Below, one piece after another: positions 35,977 to 46,198 of a stretch of 64,000 nucleotides of DNA; within the stretch, counting starts at the first letter, position 1, and each line of letters opens with the position of its first letter. The notes beneath the pieces were generated by a model. The model was not told the origin of the DNA. It did no database searches and was given only the letters and a program-made list of their open reading frames with translations. Source of the DNA: Cohnella lubricantis (lineage in GTDB: Bacteria; Bacillota; Bacilli; Paenibacillales; Paenibacillaceae); the NCBI RefSeq assembly GCF_014212015.1, contig NZ_JACJVN010000016.1:24398-88397 (forward strand), given 5' to 3'. A program made the position numbers and the translations under genes.

Positions 35977-37671
35977 TTAGCTCGAATGCTCGCTAGCCGG
36001 CGTTATTTGACCGAGCTTCAGCGACAGCTGAAGCTGCAGCCGGTCTTCCGGGTCATCGAGCGAGATGCCTAGAATGCTTTGGATTTTGTCCAGCCGATAT
36101 ACGACTGTATTGTAGTGGGCGTATAGTCTCTCGGATGTCAGCTTGATGTTGCCATTGCATCGGAAGAACATCTCCAGCGTCTCCGCAAGTCTTCCGCCGC
36201 CGCGCTTGTCAGCCTGCTGAAGAGGCGCCGCGAATCGAAGCAAGAACTGGTCTCTCTCCTCGCAAGACGGGATCAAGTACAGCAAGGAATAGACGCCGAG
36301 GCGGTCATATGTCATCGCTTCTCCGCTCAAGCCGCACATCTTCGCCACTTGACGCGCGCACCTAGCCTGCGACAAGCTGGACGGCAGCAGCGCCGGCCGA
36401 TCCGCCGTCCGGCCGGCGAACAAGCGAAGCCCGGGGTCATCCATCATCATTCGAAGCGCGCCCAACAGCTTCTGAAGCATCTCATTCGTCCATGCGTCTG
36501 ACGGCTTATCGATGGCTTCTGCTTGGAGGAGAGGAACGATCAATGCCAGTTCGCCGTCGATCGAGGCGGCCAGAACGCCTTCCGGCAGCTTCATCCGGTC
36601 CTCCCTAACCTTTCGGACTTGCTCTTGAAGCTTCTCTTCGTTAAGCGCGCTGCCATCAGCGCCGCCCACGACCGCAGCGCACACAGGAGCTTGCTCTGGC
36701 AGCGGGCAGCCGCATACGTTCGCGCGCTGCCGCCAGTCGCTCGCAGATGCGATTCTTCCGGACAACCAGTCCTGCAGGAATCGGTCCAAATATTTCTCCT
36801 CCACGTCGCGCACCGCTTCCGCATTGGCAAGCTCTAGTCCCGCCAGGACGGATAGACGTTCCGCGCTGAACATATCAAGCGGAGCGAGCGGCCGGTTCCG
36901 CTCTACGACGACGAAGACCGCCGGCTTGGCATCCCTGCCTTGAAGCGGACACACGTACCCTCTAATCGAATTGGCCAGCATGACGAGGCCTCCAGCCACG
37001 CCTCTGCCGGCTTGCCGGAACGCGAGCGACTGCACGAACGGCCACGTCTGCGGCGTGTCGTCCCCTCTTAAGCCAATCGACATCCAAGGCTTCTCCTGAT
37101 CGCGGACGAGGGCAACCGGGTTGCCCACTTCTTGTTCGATAGCGTCCAGAAGGGGATACAGCCCGCCTCCATCCAACAGCACGCGCGACATCCGATAAAC
37201 CCGGCTTTGCAATTCGGCCAGCAGGGCTGATTCCTGTATCAGCACCCGGTCCGCGACGGCGCGCACAACTTCCCCGGAAGCGAGACCGGGAGGAAGCGCG
37301 ATCAGCGGAACGCCAAGCGCATCCGCTTCCGCCAGCCATACGGAGGGGAGTTCCCGTTCGTGGCCGCTTGCCAGAATGCCGAGAGCGGATGCCCCCCTCC
37401 GGGCAAGATCGGCGATCAGCCGGGGGAAGCGATCCTGCTCCTCCCGGAGCATGGCTTCGCTTGCGATCGGAACATCGCCGGGCATTACGCGAAGCGCCGC
37501 CTCCGGCGATTCCATCGCTAATGCGCCGGCCACAAACGAATGGATTCCCTTCTCTCCTGCCGCAAGCTTCGCCTTCCCGAATACCGGCAGCTCCATCATC
37601 GCCTTGACCGTAACGGAAGATTGCTCTGTACGGCTGCCGCTTAACAGATCCTTCTTAGGCATCGCGACCAT
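35977..37671 (-). CDS. PucR family transcriptional regulator
   Basis: A 564-residue regulator with an N-terminal PucR domain (about 20-150, ELPVFGKAKLAAGEKGI), a GAF-like middle (about 180-285) and a C-terminal PucR-type helix-turn-helix (FFRCNGNIKLTSERLYAHYN TVVYRLDKIQSILG). Such proteins control purine catabolism or related nitrogen pathways and often sense small metabolites. GGGGAGG is 7 bases upstream of the ATG. No purine genes are adjacent, so its target is unknown. A long AT-rich leader precedes it. Confidence 0.85.
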   Translation of the reverse strand: MVAMPKKDLLSGSRTEQSSVTVKAMMELPVFGKAKLAAGEKGIHSFVAGALAMESPEAALRVMPGDVPIASEAMLREEQDRFPRLIADLARRGASALGILASGHERELPSVWLAEADALGVPLIALPPGLASGEVVRAVADRVLIQESALLAELQSRVYRMSRVLLDGGGLYPLLDAIEQEVGNPVALVRDQEKPWMSIGLRGDDTPQTWPFVQSLAFRQAGRGVAGGLVMLANSIRGYVCPLQGRDAKPAVFVVVERNRPLAPLDMFSAERLSVLAGLELANAEAVRDVEEKYLDRFLQDWLSGRIASASDWRQRANVCGCPLPEQAPVCAAVVGGADGSALNEEKLQEQVRKVREDRMKLPEGVLAASIDGELALIVPLLQAEAIDKPSDAWTNEMLQKLLGALRMMMDDPGLRLFAGRTADRPALLPSSLSQARCARQVAKMCGLSGEAMTYDRLGVYSLLYLIPSCEERDQFLLRFAAPLQQADKRGGGRLAETLEMFFRCNGNIKLTSERLYAHYNTVVYRLDKIQSILGISLDDPEDRLQLQLSLKLGQITPASEHSS

Positions 37672-37941
37672 GACTATTCCTCCCCAGACTTCGACGCTGC
37701 GCCTGCAGTTCTAACGCCGCATAATCGCACAATCCCGGCGAAGTAAGTTTTCATTACATGCAATATAGAATTGCGGTCATTTCTTGTTATATGTAATATA
37801 TTATAACACTTTAACCCAAAAGTCTTTATTGATATTTTCTGAAATCACAATTTTTAACCTAAAATCTAGAGAGTTTTAGCGCAACCACCATTTAAATGTC
37901 ATTTTATATAACATATCTTTGATTTAGACGACAAATACAAA
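37672..37941. promoter_or_regulatory. AT-rich control region upstream of the PucR gene
   Basis: This gene-free stretch is far richer in A/T than the rest of the window. It contains an extended -10 (TGTTATAAT, hexamer 37805-37800 on the minus strand) and near-palindromes such as [26 protein letters not shown] sequence and ATTACATGCAAT (37753-37764). These could be PucR or other operator sites. Nothing else coding was seen here. Confidence 0.45.
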
Positions 37942-37971
37942 AACCGCCAAACCCGGTCAGGTTGGGCGGTT
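37933..37971 (-). terminator. Terminator of the zinc-ribbon gene
   Basis: AACCGCCAAACC pairs with GGTTGGGCGGTT around a 6- to 7-base loop. On the minus strand it is followed by TTTTTGTATTTG. Confidence 0.85.
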
Positions 37972-37985
37972 CAAATTCAACTCAA

Positions 37986-38528
37986 TTAGTCGTTCGATTT
38001 GACGGGGCTTCCGCAATCGGGACAGAAGCGCGCATCCTGCTTCAGCTCCGCGCCGCAATTGTCGCAGACCAGCATCGCTTCCGCTTCGACGACCACGGCT
38101 TCCGGTTCAGCCTCTGGTTCTTCTTCCTCCGCAGCCTCGATCACCTCGACCGGAACGGGAACAGGGTCCGGGAACTTATGCCCGCAGGACGGACAGAACT
38201 TCGTGTCGTACGGAACCTCTTGTCCGCAGACGCATTCCTTCTCATTGCGCAGCTCGCGAATCCGTTCCTCGAGCCCCGCGATCTCCTTCTTGATGCCGGA
38301 GATCTCGTCGCACTCGGGAATGACGAGCCCTTCCGCCAGCGACAAATCCTTTTTCAAATATGCCTCATAGACCGCTTCTCCGATTCTCGCGTATCGTCTC
38401 TCGATCTCTTTGCGTTTCCCCGAGATATGCGTATGCAGCTTCGTGATCTCCACCGTCTGCTGCGCTTTCTCCGTAGCCGTCGACACACCTTTGGATACGG
38501 TCTCCGTCAATTTCTTCAGAAAACTCAT
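37986..38528 (-). CDS. Double zinc-ribbon protein with N-terminal coiled coil
   Basis: A 180-residue protein. Residues 1-95 are helical and likely coiled coil (KRKEIERRYARIGEAVYEAY). Two zinc ribbons follow: the first with CVCGQEV and CPSCGHKF, the second with CDNCGAEL and CPDCGSPV, separated by a Glu/Val/Ala-rich linker. Such proteins are common in Bacillota without a set function. GGGAGG precedes the ATG. It follows the DUF1361 gene by 48 bases on the same strand. Confidence 0.7.
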   Translation of the reverse strand: MSFLKKLTETVSKGVSTATEKAQQTVEITKLHTHISGKRKEIERRYARIGEAVYEAYLKKDLSLAEGLVIPECDEISGIKKEIAGLEERIRELRNEKECVCGQEVPYDTKFCPSCGHKFPDPVPVPVEVIEAAEEEEPEAEPEAVVVEAEAMLVCDNCGAELKQDARFCPDCGSPVKSND

Positions 38529-38576
38529 GTCTGCCGCCTCCCAATTAACACGCTGATTGCCTTCTCTTCGTTGTCG

Positions 38577-39326
38577 TCACGGTTCCGGGCGCTTCATATG
38601 AAGGCTGCTCATGGACAGGTAGACGATCAGAATCAACAAGCCGAACAGAATGGTGAATACCGCTCCATCAGACCCTAACCCTTCTCTGACACCGTCAATC
38701 AGCCGGAACGGATTGAATACCGCATCCCAGCTGTTCAGCCGAATGACCCGGCCCAGATAGATGCCGAATCCTCCCAGGAACGAGACGACGAGAACGAACA
38801 GCCAACCGGCCGTTCTGCCCGCATAGGTACGAACAAGCGCATGAAAATGATACATCGACAGGTAGCCTAACAGCAAGCCGCACCATGAAAATAACACAAA
38901 TACGATCAGGTCGTACCATACGAGCAGCGATCTCTCGCCGATGTACCAGTTGTAGGTCGGATCATTGATGAGATGAATCAGATCCGTCGTCAAGTACGGG
39001 GCGTTCGGATAGAGAAGCACCCAAGCGATTCCGAGAACCACAATCCCAATCGTCCTAGCCGCTCCGCGAACACCTCTGTGCAATCCCGCCGCCAGCATCG
39101 ACACGATCAGCGGCAGCCACGCCAGGAACAAGTTCCACAGCAGGAAGCCGAATCGCAGCGTCTCCAACTGGTACGCTCGAACGATGAGCAGCAGGACGCA
39201 CAGCAGGCTGTTGCCGCACAGGACGAGGAAGATCGGAGCCTGTACGACAGAGGGCCGCGGGCTCGGTGCCGAATGTTTAGCCGATCTTGGTGTCGTCGTC
39301 GATGTCGTTCCGATCGAACGATTCAT
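38577..39326 (-). CDS. DUF1361 membrane protein
   Basis: A 249-residue integral membrane protein with about seven helices. FGFLLWNLFLAWLPLIVS, LYPNAPYLTTDLIHL, LLVWYDLIVFVLFSWCGL and FLGGFGIYLGRVIRLNSWD are clear DUF1361 marks. Function unknown. A Ser/Thr-rich N-terminal 25 residues precede the first helix. AAGGAGC is upstream of the ATG. It is 45 bases after the aldo/keto reductase gene with no clear terminator between. Confidence 0.85.
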   Translation of the reverse strand: MNRSIGTTSTTTPRSAKHSAPSPRPSVVQAPIFLVLCGNSLLCVLLLIVRAYQLETLRFGFLLWNLFLAWLPLIVSMLAAGLHRGVRGAARTIGIVVLGIAWVLLYPNAPYLTTDLIHLINDPTYNWYIGERSLLVWYDLIVFVLFSWCGLLLGYLSMYHFHALVRTYAGRTAGWLFVLVVSFLGGFGIYLGRVIRLNSWDAVFNPFRLIDGVREGLGSDGAVFTILFGLLILIVYLSMSSLHMKRPEP

Positions 39327-39371
39327 GCGCTGCTCCTTTCCTTATGGGCAATGTTACTCTCGTCTTACGCT

Positions 39372-40355
39372 TTAATATGCGCCCCGGATCCGGTCATGCA
39401 CCTTGTCCGCATAGAACGCCCGAAGACGTCCCTTCTCTTCCGAGGAGAACGACGGCGTCCGCTGCGCCGCGAGGTTGTCTTCCACCTGGGCGACGTTCTT
39501 GAAGCCCGGAATGACACAGGTGATCTCCGGGAAGTCGAGAATCCAGCGAAGGGCGGCGTGCGTCATGCTGCCGCGGCCTTCGGCGATCCACCCCAGCTCG
39601 CGCGACAGCGCCACGCCCGTCTCGAACGGCAGGCCCGCGAACGTCTCGCCGACGTTGAACTGTTCGCCGTTGCGGTTGAAGCTGCGATGATCGTCCGCGC
39701 TGAAGCTGCTGTTCTCCGAGAACTTGCCCGTCAGCAGACCGCTGGCCAGCGGCAGGCGGGCGAGCAGGCCGACGCCGCGTTCCGCCGCCTTGGGCAGCAC
39801 TTCGGCAATCATCTTCTGTCGGAAAATATTAAAGATGATCTGAAGCGCCTGTACGCCCGGACGCTCCAGGCAGATGAGCGCCTCCTCTGCCGTCTCGACG
39901 CTGACGCCGTACGCGCGGATCTTCCCTTCCGCCTGCAGCTTATCGAGAATGTCGAACACGGCTCCATCCCGCAGAACGCCGGTCGGCGGGCAGTGAATCT
40001 GATAGAGATCGATCCGCTCGCGCTCCAGCCGCTTCAAGCTCGCTTCGCAATAAGCGCGAATCTGCTCTTCCGAATAGTTCGCCGGATCGTGGATGTCCCC
40101 CGCGCGGCAGAACTTCGTCGCAATGTGGATACGGTCTTCCCGGCCCTTCGTCGCCTTGGCCAGCAGCCGCTCGCTGCGCCCGTCTCCATAGACGTCGGCG
40201 GTGTCGAAGAAGTTCACGCCTTCATCCATCGCCTTCGCCAGCCCGCGAAGCGATTCGGCCTCATTCGTCTCTCCCCAAGCCCCTCCGATCGCCCATGTTC
40301 CAAAGCTGATCTCGCTTACTTGCAATCCCGTGCGACCCAACGGCCGGTAGTTCAT
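39372..40355 (-). CDS. Aldo/keto reductase
   Basis: NAD(P)H-dependent oxidoreductase of 327 residues on a TIM barrel. The catalytic tetrad is visible as Asp and Tyr in FFDTADVYGDGRSE, Lys in HIATKF and His in LYQIHCPPT. The C-terminal cofactor segment VIPGFKNVAQVEDNLAA is intact. Substrate cannot be told. It begins 21 bases after the GH15 gene, so it is probably the last gene of the glycogen operon. Confidence 0.9.
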   Translation of the reverse strand: MNYRPLGRTGLQVSEISFGTWAIGGAWGETNEAESLRGLAKAMDEGVNFFDTADVYGDGRSERLLAKATKGREDRIHIATKFCRAGDIHDPANYSEEQIRAYCEASLKRLERERIDLYQIHCPPTGVLRDGAVFDILDKLQAEGKIRAYGVSVETAEEALICLERPGVQALQIIFNIFRQKMIAEVLPKAAERGVGLLARLPLASGLLTGKFSENSSFSADDHRSFNRNGEQFNVGETFAGLPFETGVALSRELGWIAEGRGSMTHAALRWILDFPEITCVIPGFKNVAQVEDNLAAQRTPSFSSEEKGRLRAFYADKVHDRIRGAY

Positions 40356-40376
40356 GTCTTCTTCATCCCTTCGGTC

Positions 40377-42383
40377 TCATATGGAAGCGTCTCTCTTCTC
40401 CCATTCTATCAAAGATACCGCTCCGGATGCCAATCGTTCCCGCTTGCGCAGATATTTGCACACCGCACTGATATAAGTCGCGTGCGACCAGGTGAGCGGC
40501 GCGACCGAGAGAGGCTCGCCGTTCAGCGGATGCAGCTGCTCCGGCAGATTGCCGCCTTGGAGCGTATGGCGCGTCACCCGCTTCAGCACGGCCATTGGCT
40601 CTTCCAGTTCCTCGAGCCGCTTCGCCGTCTCGATCCGGAAGCTCGCCGCCCACAGCGTGCAGATGATCCAAGGGTTGCCCGGCACGGCTTCCACGTCGTC
40701 CGTCTGCTGGAAATAATAATCGTCCGTATAGCGCGCGATGCCCCCGACTTCCGTACGTACGGCGAGCCCTTCCGCGATCGCGTTCATCGTCCGCGCGACC
40801 CGATCGTCGTCTGCGGGCAGCACGCCGAATTCGAACAGGCCGAACAGGCTGCTCTCCAGCGTCATGTCCTTGACCCACGTCCCGTCCCGCTGGACGAGCC
40901 CTCTCGCGAACCGTCCGGACTCTTCATCCCACAGGTGATTGAGCACCCCCATCTTCATCCGTTCGGCGACATTGCGGTAGCGATCGCTGCGCTCGTAATC
41001 CCCGAACAGGTCGGCGAAGCAGGCTGCCGACATGAGCCCGCCGTACACGGACGCCGCCGTGTACGTCCAGATGCCGTAGCGCTCCTCCCACAGATCGTAG
41101 CTCGGCAGCGGGAGTCCCAACGACGGCTCGACGAAGTCGCATAGGAACGAAGCCGCCTTGCGCACGAGCGTCGGATAGAGCGCCTGCGGCAGCTCGATCT
41201 CGCCGAGCCGCTCATAGTCCTTCCAGAGCGCGAACAGAACGAGCGCTGTCTCGTCCTCTTGGATCGGCAGGCGCGGGTTGCCCTCCACGACATACGGGTG
41301 CCAGCTGGAGCCGACGGTTCCGTCCGGATTGTACTTATGATACAGATACCCTTCCGGCGACAGCGCCCGGCTGCAGAACTCGAAGAACGGCGCGATCGCG
41401 CCGTGATAGCCTGCCATCGACATGGCGTCGGCGATGAGCGCTCCGTCGCGCGGCCACATATAGCTGTAGTGGTCGCGGTTGTACTGAAGAATGTCGGTGT
41501 CGTTCGCTGCCAGTATCGCCCCCCGTTCGTCAATCTGGGTACGCACGATGAGCAGGCTGTGCTTGAACAGCCGGGCGACTTCCGGCGGCAGATCGGCGAA
41601 GCCGTCGCCCGCCTTCGCGAGCCAGTTGTTCCAGTAGATAACGATACGGCTGAGCAGCTTCTCCGGATGGCTCTCCAGCACGTATTGATCCAGCCGCTTC
41701 ACTTCCTCCAGATTCTCTCCGACCGCCATCCAGTAATAATACGTACTCTCGCTGCCCCCGGGCACATCGGCTCGGAAGCTGATTGTGCTGTCGACGGAGC
41801 CTTGCGCGATGGCGTTGCCCATCAACTCCCCGTCTTCCGCGTCCCGCCAAGTGCCCTCTGCGGAATGGAACCGCTTGATGCCGGTGGAGAACTGGTAAAT
41901 CCCGCCATCCGGCGATCGGCCGTTAAACATAAAGTATGAGGATCGCTTGTAGTGGAAAACGGTGCGGTTGCCCGGATAATAAGCCGCCGTATCCCCGACT
42001 TCGTTGCCGTCAATCATCAGGTCTTGGTGGAAGAACAGCCGGACCTCCTTCGTCTCGCCCGTCAAATTGCGGACGACGACGCGCTTGAGGTAGATGCTCT
42101 CGCGTTGATGGATACCGTCGTTGATAGATAGTTCAAGGCCAAGCTCCTCGTTCCGCGCCGTCACGTTCGTGACGAGCGAGTTCTCGATATAGCCGAGCTG
42201 AATGTTCCAGCTCGGATGATCCAGCCAGACGAACTTGCCGCCGCACCAGACGCCGAACCGGCACAGCTGCCCTCCGATATGATTCAATTGGCCAACGTAC
42301 GGGAAGTACAAATCCCTCAGGAAGCCGTTCTTGTCCAGATTGACCAGCATCTTGCCATTGCCGAGCACTAGATGTCGAGCCAT
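40377..42383 (-). CDS. GH15 glucoamylase-like glycoside hydrolase
   Basis: A 668-residue enzyme with an N-terminal beta-sandwich (about 1-270) and an (alpha/alpha)6 barrel. NRDHYSYMWPRDGALIADAM and the acidic LPIQEDETALVLFALW fit GH15 active sites, as in glucan 1,4-alpha-glucosidases and dextran/trehalose hydrolases. There is no signal peptide, so it should act on intracellular glycogen or maltodextrin. The frame is open further upstream inside glgA; the ATG starting MARHLVLGNGKMLV has GGGGA in the glgA tail. Its start is 4 bases after the glgA stop. Confidence 0.88.
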   Translation of the reverse strand: MARHLVLGNGKMLVNLDKNGFLRDLYFPYVGQLNHIGGQLCRFGVWCGGKFVWLDHPSWNIQLGYIENSLVTNVTARNEELGLELSINDGIHQRESIYLKRVVVRNLTGETKEVRLFFHQDLMIDGNEVGDTAAYYPGNRTVFHYKRSSYFMFNGRSPDGGIYQFSTGIKRFHSAEGTWRDAEDGELMGNAIAQGSVDSTISFRADVPGGSESTYYYWMAVGENLEEVKRLDQYVLESHPEKLLSRIVIYWNNWLAKAGDGFADLPPEVARLFKHSLLIVRTQIDERGAILAANDTDILQYNRDHYSYMWPRDGALIADAMSMAGYHGAIAPFFEFCSRALSPEGYLYHKYNPDGTVGSSWHPYVVEGNPRLPIQEDETALVLFALWKDYERLGEIELPQALYPTLVRKAASFLCDFVEPSLGLPLPSYDLWEERYGIWTYTAASVYGGLMSAACFADLFGDYERSDRYRNVAERMKMGVLNHLWDEESGRFARGLVQRDGTWVKDMTLESSLFGLFEFGVLPADDDRVARTMNAIAEGLAVRTEVGGIARYTDDYYFQQTDDVEAVPGNPWIICTLWAASFRIETAKRLEELEEPMAVLKRVTRHTLQGGNLPEQLHPLNGEPLSVAPLTWSHATYISAVCKYLRKRERLASGAVSLIEWEKRDASI

Positions 42384-42387
42384 CGCG

Positions 42388-43836
42388 TCATTCCCCTTCC
42401 GTATGAACGAGCTCCTGATACAGCTTCTCGTATTCGCGCGCGGACGCTTCCCAGCCGACATCCCGCTTCGCGCCATTGTCGACGATTCTCTCCCAGGCCG
42501 CTTCATCCTTATAGAACGCCAGCGCGCGGCGAACGGTGAATAACAGATCATGAGCCGATGCCGGACCGAAGCTGAAGCCGGTGCCTTCGCCCGTGAATTC
42601 ATTGTAGGGCTGAACCGTATCCCGCAGCCCCCCGGTCTCCCGGACGATCGGAACCGTCCGGTATTGCAGCGCGATCAGTTGGCTGAGCCCGCACGGCTCG
42701 AAGCGCGACGGCATCAGGAACATGTCCGAACCCGCATAGATTCGGCGCGCCAGCCCCTCGTTGAAGCCGAACCAGACGAACAGCTTCTCCTTGTGCCGGA
42801 CGCTCGCCTCATACAGCTTACGCTCCAGCTGGAGGTCGCCTGAGCCGAGTATGACGAGCTGAATCGACTCAGCCATCAGCCCCGGCAGCGCTTCTAGAAT
42901 CAGGTCGAAGCCCTTCTGCTCCACAATGCGGGAGACGACGCCGATCATTGGAATGCGCTCGTCCGCCGGCAGGCCGAATTCCTCCTGCAGCGCCTTCTTG
43001 TTGCGCCGCTTCTTAAGCAGCGAGAAGCGATAATTGACTGCGAGATGCGGGTCGCGCATCGGATCGTACACGTCGGTATCGATACCGTTGACGATGCCCT
43101 TCAGGTCGCCTGCACGCTGGCGCAGGACGCCGTCCAGCTTCTCTCCATACTCAGGGGTTTGAATCTCCTGCGCATAGGCCGGACTGACCGTCGTCAGCTT
43201 GTCCGCATAGCGCAGCCCCGCCTTCATGCACGATGCCGCCCCGTAGAACGCCATGCCGTCCTCCGTGAACAGCTCGTCGCCGGCCGACAGCAGATCCTTC
43301 AGCTGGTCGCGGGAGAAGACGCCTTGATACTGGAGGTTGTGAATCGTGAAGACGGTGCGAATTCGCTTGAAGGCGGGAATGTGCGAGTAGCGGGTCCGAA
43401 GCAGCATCGGAACAAGGCCCGTCTGCCAGTCATGGCAATGCAGAATGTCAGGCAGCTCGTCCTTGCCGAGCCGGAACAGCGCTTCGATGGCCGCAAAGCC
43501 GAAGAAGGCGAACCGCTCCGCCTCTTCGTCTCCGTATCCATACAAGTAGCCCCGTTTGAAAAAGTATTCGTTGTCGACAAGCAGGAACCGCACCCCGTCC
43601 ACGAACGTCTCCAGCAGACCGCAATATTGCGTGCGCCAGCCGAGCGTTACGTCGAAGCTGCCCTTATCCGCCGCTTCGTCTGCAATTGCTGACGGAATCG
43701 CCCCATATTTGGGCAGAACGACCGTAACGTCAATGCCCCGTTTGGCAAGCGCCTTCGGCAGCGCGCCGACGACATCCGCCAGCCCGCCGCTCTTCACTAA
43801 CGGCGCCGCCTCGGATGCCGCGAACCAGACCTTCAT
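42388..43836 (-). CDS. glgA: Glycogen synthase
   Basis: GT5 ADP-glucose glucosyltransferase of 482 residues. The ADP-glucose binding motif with catalytic Lys, PLVKSGGLADVVGALP, is at residues 12-27, and the C-terminal domain has RFEPCGLSQLIALQYRTVPI and RETGGLRDTV. GAGGAGGG precedes the ATG. It is fourth in glgB-glgC-glgD-glgA. Confidence 0.96.
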   Translation of the reverse strand: MKVWFAASEAAPLVKSGGLADVVGALPKALAKRGIDVTVVLPKYGAIPSAIADEAADKGSFDVTLGWRTQYCGLLETFVDGVRFLLVDNEYFFKRGYLYGYGDEEAERFAFFGFAAIEALFRLGKDELPDILHCHDWQTGLVPMLLRTRYSHIPAFKRIRTVFTIHNLQYQGVFSRDQLKDLLSAGDELFTEDGMAFYGAASCMKAGLRYADKLTTVSPAYAQEIQTPEYGEKLDGVLRQRAGDLKGIVNGIDTDVYDPMRDPHLAVNYRFSLLKKRRNKKALQEEFGLPADERIPMIGVVSRIVEQKGFDLILEALPGLMAESIQLVILGSGDLQLERKLYEASVRHKEKLFVWFGFNEGLARRIYAGSDMFLMPSRFEPCGLSQLIALQYRTVPIVRETGGLRDTVQPYNEFTGEGTGFSFGPASAHDLLFTVRRALAFYKDEAAWERIVDNGAKRDVGWEASAREYEKLYQELVHTEGE

Positions 43837-43856
43837 CGAATCCCTCCTCGAGCTTG

Positions 43857-44969
43857 CTAGATCACGTTGCGCTTGACAGCCAGGAATGGCGTATCCGAGG
43901 AGCCTCGCAGCCGCTGCAGCGGACGAATCTCCACTTCCTTATCGAGGATGCAGTTCTCCAGCATGCCGCTCTCGCCGATGATGCCGTTCTGCATCACGAT
44001 GCTGTTCCGCACGACGGCGCCTTCGCGCACCTTGACGCCCCGGAACAGAATGCTCCCTTCAACGGCGCCTTCGATCTCGCAGCCGTTGGCGATGAGCGAA
44101 TGCGACACCTCCGAGCCTCCGAGGTAGCGGGTCGGCGGCTCGTCTTTGACCTTCGTGTAGATCGGTCCCGGCTGGAAGAAGAGGTCATTCCACACCTCCA
44201 AGTCCAGCAATTCCATGCTGTGCCGGTAATAGGCCGGTATCGTATTGACTACGCCGAGATAGCCTTCATGCAGATAGGCGCGGACGTTGAGCTCGCCGAG
44301 CGCGGACATGATCGCATGCCGGACGAGATGGTCCTTGCCTTGGGCAAGCGACGTCTCGACCAGCTCGAGCAGCAGCTCCTTGCGCAGGATGTACATCTCC
44401 ATCGAGACGACGTCGCTGGCCAGACGCCCGTAAGGGTCTTGCATGTCCGTGATTCTCCCCTCCTCGTCCACGAGCACCTTGCGCGCGAGCCCTGTCCGCG
44501 CGTTCGGCCAGCGTTTGCAGACGACGGTGATGTCCGAACCCTTGCCGATGTGCTCTTCCAGCACGCGCCCGAGATCGATGTTGCACACCATATGGCTGCG
44601 GGCAATGACGACATACTCAAGCGGGCTGCGCGAGAAGTAATCCCGGTTCCGGAAGAGCTGATAGAGGTCTCCTTTGCCGAAGTCGGTCATGTCCTCAATC
44701 GCGGGCGGGAGCACGAATAAGCCGTCCTGCTTGCGATGCAAATCCCAATTGCCGCCTGAGCCGAGATGGTCCATCAGCGAACGGTACTTCGTATGCGCGA
44801 GCACCGCCACCTTGGAGATGCCGGAGCCCACCATCGAGGACAGCACGAAGTCGACGAGCCGGTATCGGCCGCCGAACGGCACTGTCGCCAGGCACCTGCC
44901 GGCGGTCAGCGCCCCCATCTCTTCCTGCTCATGTATTAAGTTAATCACACCCATCATTGGAAGCTTCAT
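43857..44969 (-). CDS. glgD: Glucose-1-phosphate adenylyltransferase subunit GlgD
   Basis: Regulatory-type partner of GlgC, 370 residues. The nucleotidyltransferase fold is present ([35 protein letters not shown]), but the canonical glycine-rich GGEGRRLG motif of GlgC is replaced by [16 protein letters not shown], as expected for a non-catalytic GlgD. The C terminus holds left-handed beta-helix repeats. Its ATG overlaps the glgC stop by 4 bases. Confidence 0.93.
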   Translation of the reverse strand: MKLPMMGVINLIHEQEEMGALTAGRCLATVPFGGRYRLVDFVLSSMVGSGISKVAVLAHTKYRSLMDHLGSGGNWDLHRKQDGLFVLPPAIEDMTDFGKGDLYQLFRNRDYFSRSPLEYVVIARSHMVCNIDLGRVLEEHIGKGSDITVVCKRWPNARTGLARKVLVDEEGRITDMQDPYGRLASDVVSMEMYILRKELLLELVETSLAQGKDHLVRHAIMSALGELNVRAYLHEGYLGVVNTIPAYYRHSMELLDLEVWNDLFFQPGPIYTKVKDEPPTRYLGGSEVSHSLIANGCEIEGAVEGSILFRGVKVREGAVVRNSIVMQNGIIGESGMLENCILDKEVEIRPLQRLRGSSDTPFLAVKRNVI

Positions 44970-46147
44970 AGAGGCTCCACCTCCAGCATCGCGGCATCCG
45001 GCAGCGACGGCCTCGTTCGCACGACGTCGCCGCTTCCGACTACGTCGATCTGCTTCGAATCAGCGCTTCCGACAACGCAGCCCTCTCCGACGACGGCCCC
45101 TTCGCCTACAATCGCTCGAATGACGGCCGCGCCTCGTCCGATGACGGCGCCCGGCATAATGACCGAATCCTCGATCAGCGAGCCGGCTTCCGCTTTGACC
45201 CCATGGAAGAGGACGGAACGATTCACGGCGCCTTCAATGACGCAGCCTTCATTGATGAGCGAGCTTCGAACGCTCGCGCCCGGAGCCATGAACTGCGCGG
45301 GACGGTTCGGATTAACGGAGAAGATCCGCCACTTCCGGTCGTTCAAGTTCAAAGCCGGTTCAGCGGCCAGCAGATCCATGTTCGCTTCCCACAGACTCTC
45401 GATCGTGCCGACATCCTTCCAATAGCCTTCGAACCGATAGGCGAACAGCCGCGCTTGTTCCCGCAGCAGCTTCGGGATGACATTCTTGCCGAAGTCGCCT
45501 TCAGACTGCGGATCTGCCTCGTCCTCGATCAACGCCTGCCGCAGCGCCTGCCACGTGAACATATACACGCCCATCGAAGCGAGGTTACTCTCCGGCCGCT
45601 TCGGCTTCTCCGCGAATTCGGTCACGCGGCCCTCCTCATCTACGCTAAGGATGCCGAACCGGCTCGCGTCTGCCCACGGCACCGGAATGACCGCCAGCGT
45701 CGCATCCGCGCGATTGCGCTTGTGCGATTGCAGCATGAGTCCGTAATCCATCTTATAAATGTGGTCGCCGGAGATGATCAGCACGTAATCGGGGCTGTAA
45801 CGCTCGATGAAGCCGATGTTCTGGCAGATGGCATTCGCCGTCCCCTTGTACCAATCTCCGCCCCTCTGGCGAACGTACGGCGGAAGCACGTGCATGCCGC
45901 CCTCCCGGCGATCGAGCCCCCAAGGACTCCCAATGCCGAGATATTGATTCAGCTCGAGCGGCTGGTACTGCGTCAGCACCCCTACCGTCTCGATGCCGGA
46001 ATTCGCGCAATTGCTCAGCGTGAAGTCGATAATGCGATATTTGCCCCCGAAGTGAACGGCCGGTTTGGCCACATCCTTCGTCAGCACGCCCAAGCGGCGT
46101 CCTTCCCCGCCGGCCAGCAGCATCGCGATACATTCATTGCGGCGCAT
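44966..46147 (-). CDS. glgC: Glucose-1-phosphate adenylyltransferase
   Basis: Makes ADP-glucose from glucose 1-phosphate and ATP, the committed step to glycogen. The 393 residues contain [56 protein letters not shown] and [18 protein letters not shown]. The ATG beginning MRRNECIA has GGGGAGG 9 bases upstream; a 13-residue upstream extension is unlikely. It follows glgB by 51 bases. Confidence 0.96.
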   Translation of the reverse strand: MRRNECIAMLLAGGEGRRLGVLTKDVAKPAVHFGGKYRIIDFTLSNCANSGIETVGVLTQYQPLELNQYLGIGSPWGLDRREGGMHVLPPYVRQRGGDWYKGTANAICQNIGFIERYSPDYVLIISGDHIYKMDYGLMLQSHKRNRADATLAVIPVPWADASRFGILSVDEEGRVTEFAEKPKRPESNLASMGVYMFTWQALRQALIEDEADPQSEGDFGKNVIPKLLREQARLFAYRFEGYWKDVGTIESLWEANMDLLAAEPALNLNDRKWRIFSVNPNRPAQFMAPGASVRSSLINEGCVIEGAVNRSVLFHGVKAEAGSLIEDSVIMPGAVIGRGAAVIRAIVGEGAVVGEGCVVGSADSKQIDVVGSGDVVRTRPSLPDAAMLEVEPL

Positions 46148-46198
46148 AGATCCGCCCCTCCCCGTTCGATTGTAAGCATTCGGCAATCCTCGCGTCCG

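Noticed and set aside
38973..41144. 723-codon plus-strand open frame opposite the AKR and GH15 genes
   Set aside because: It spans two clear genes on the other strand and has a low-complexity, His/Arg-rich translation.
42384..42602. Upstream extension of the GH15 frame into glgA
   Set aside because: The added residues are basic and disordered, and the ATG at 42383 follows a ribosome site and matches family starts.
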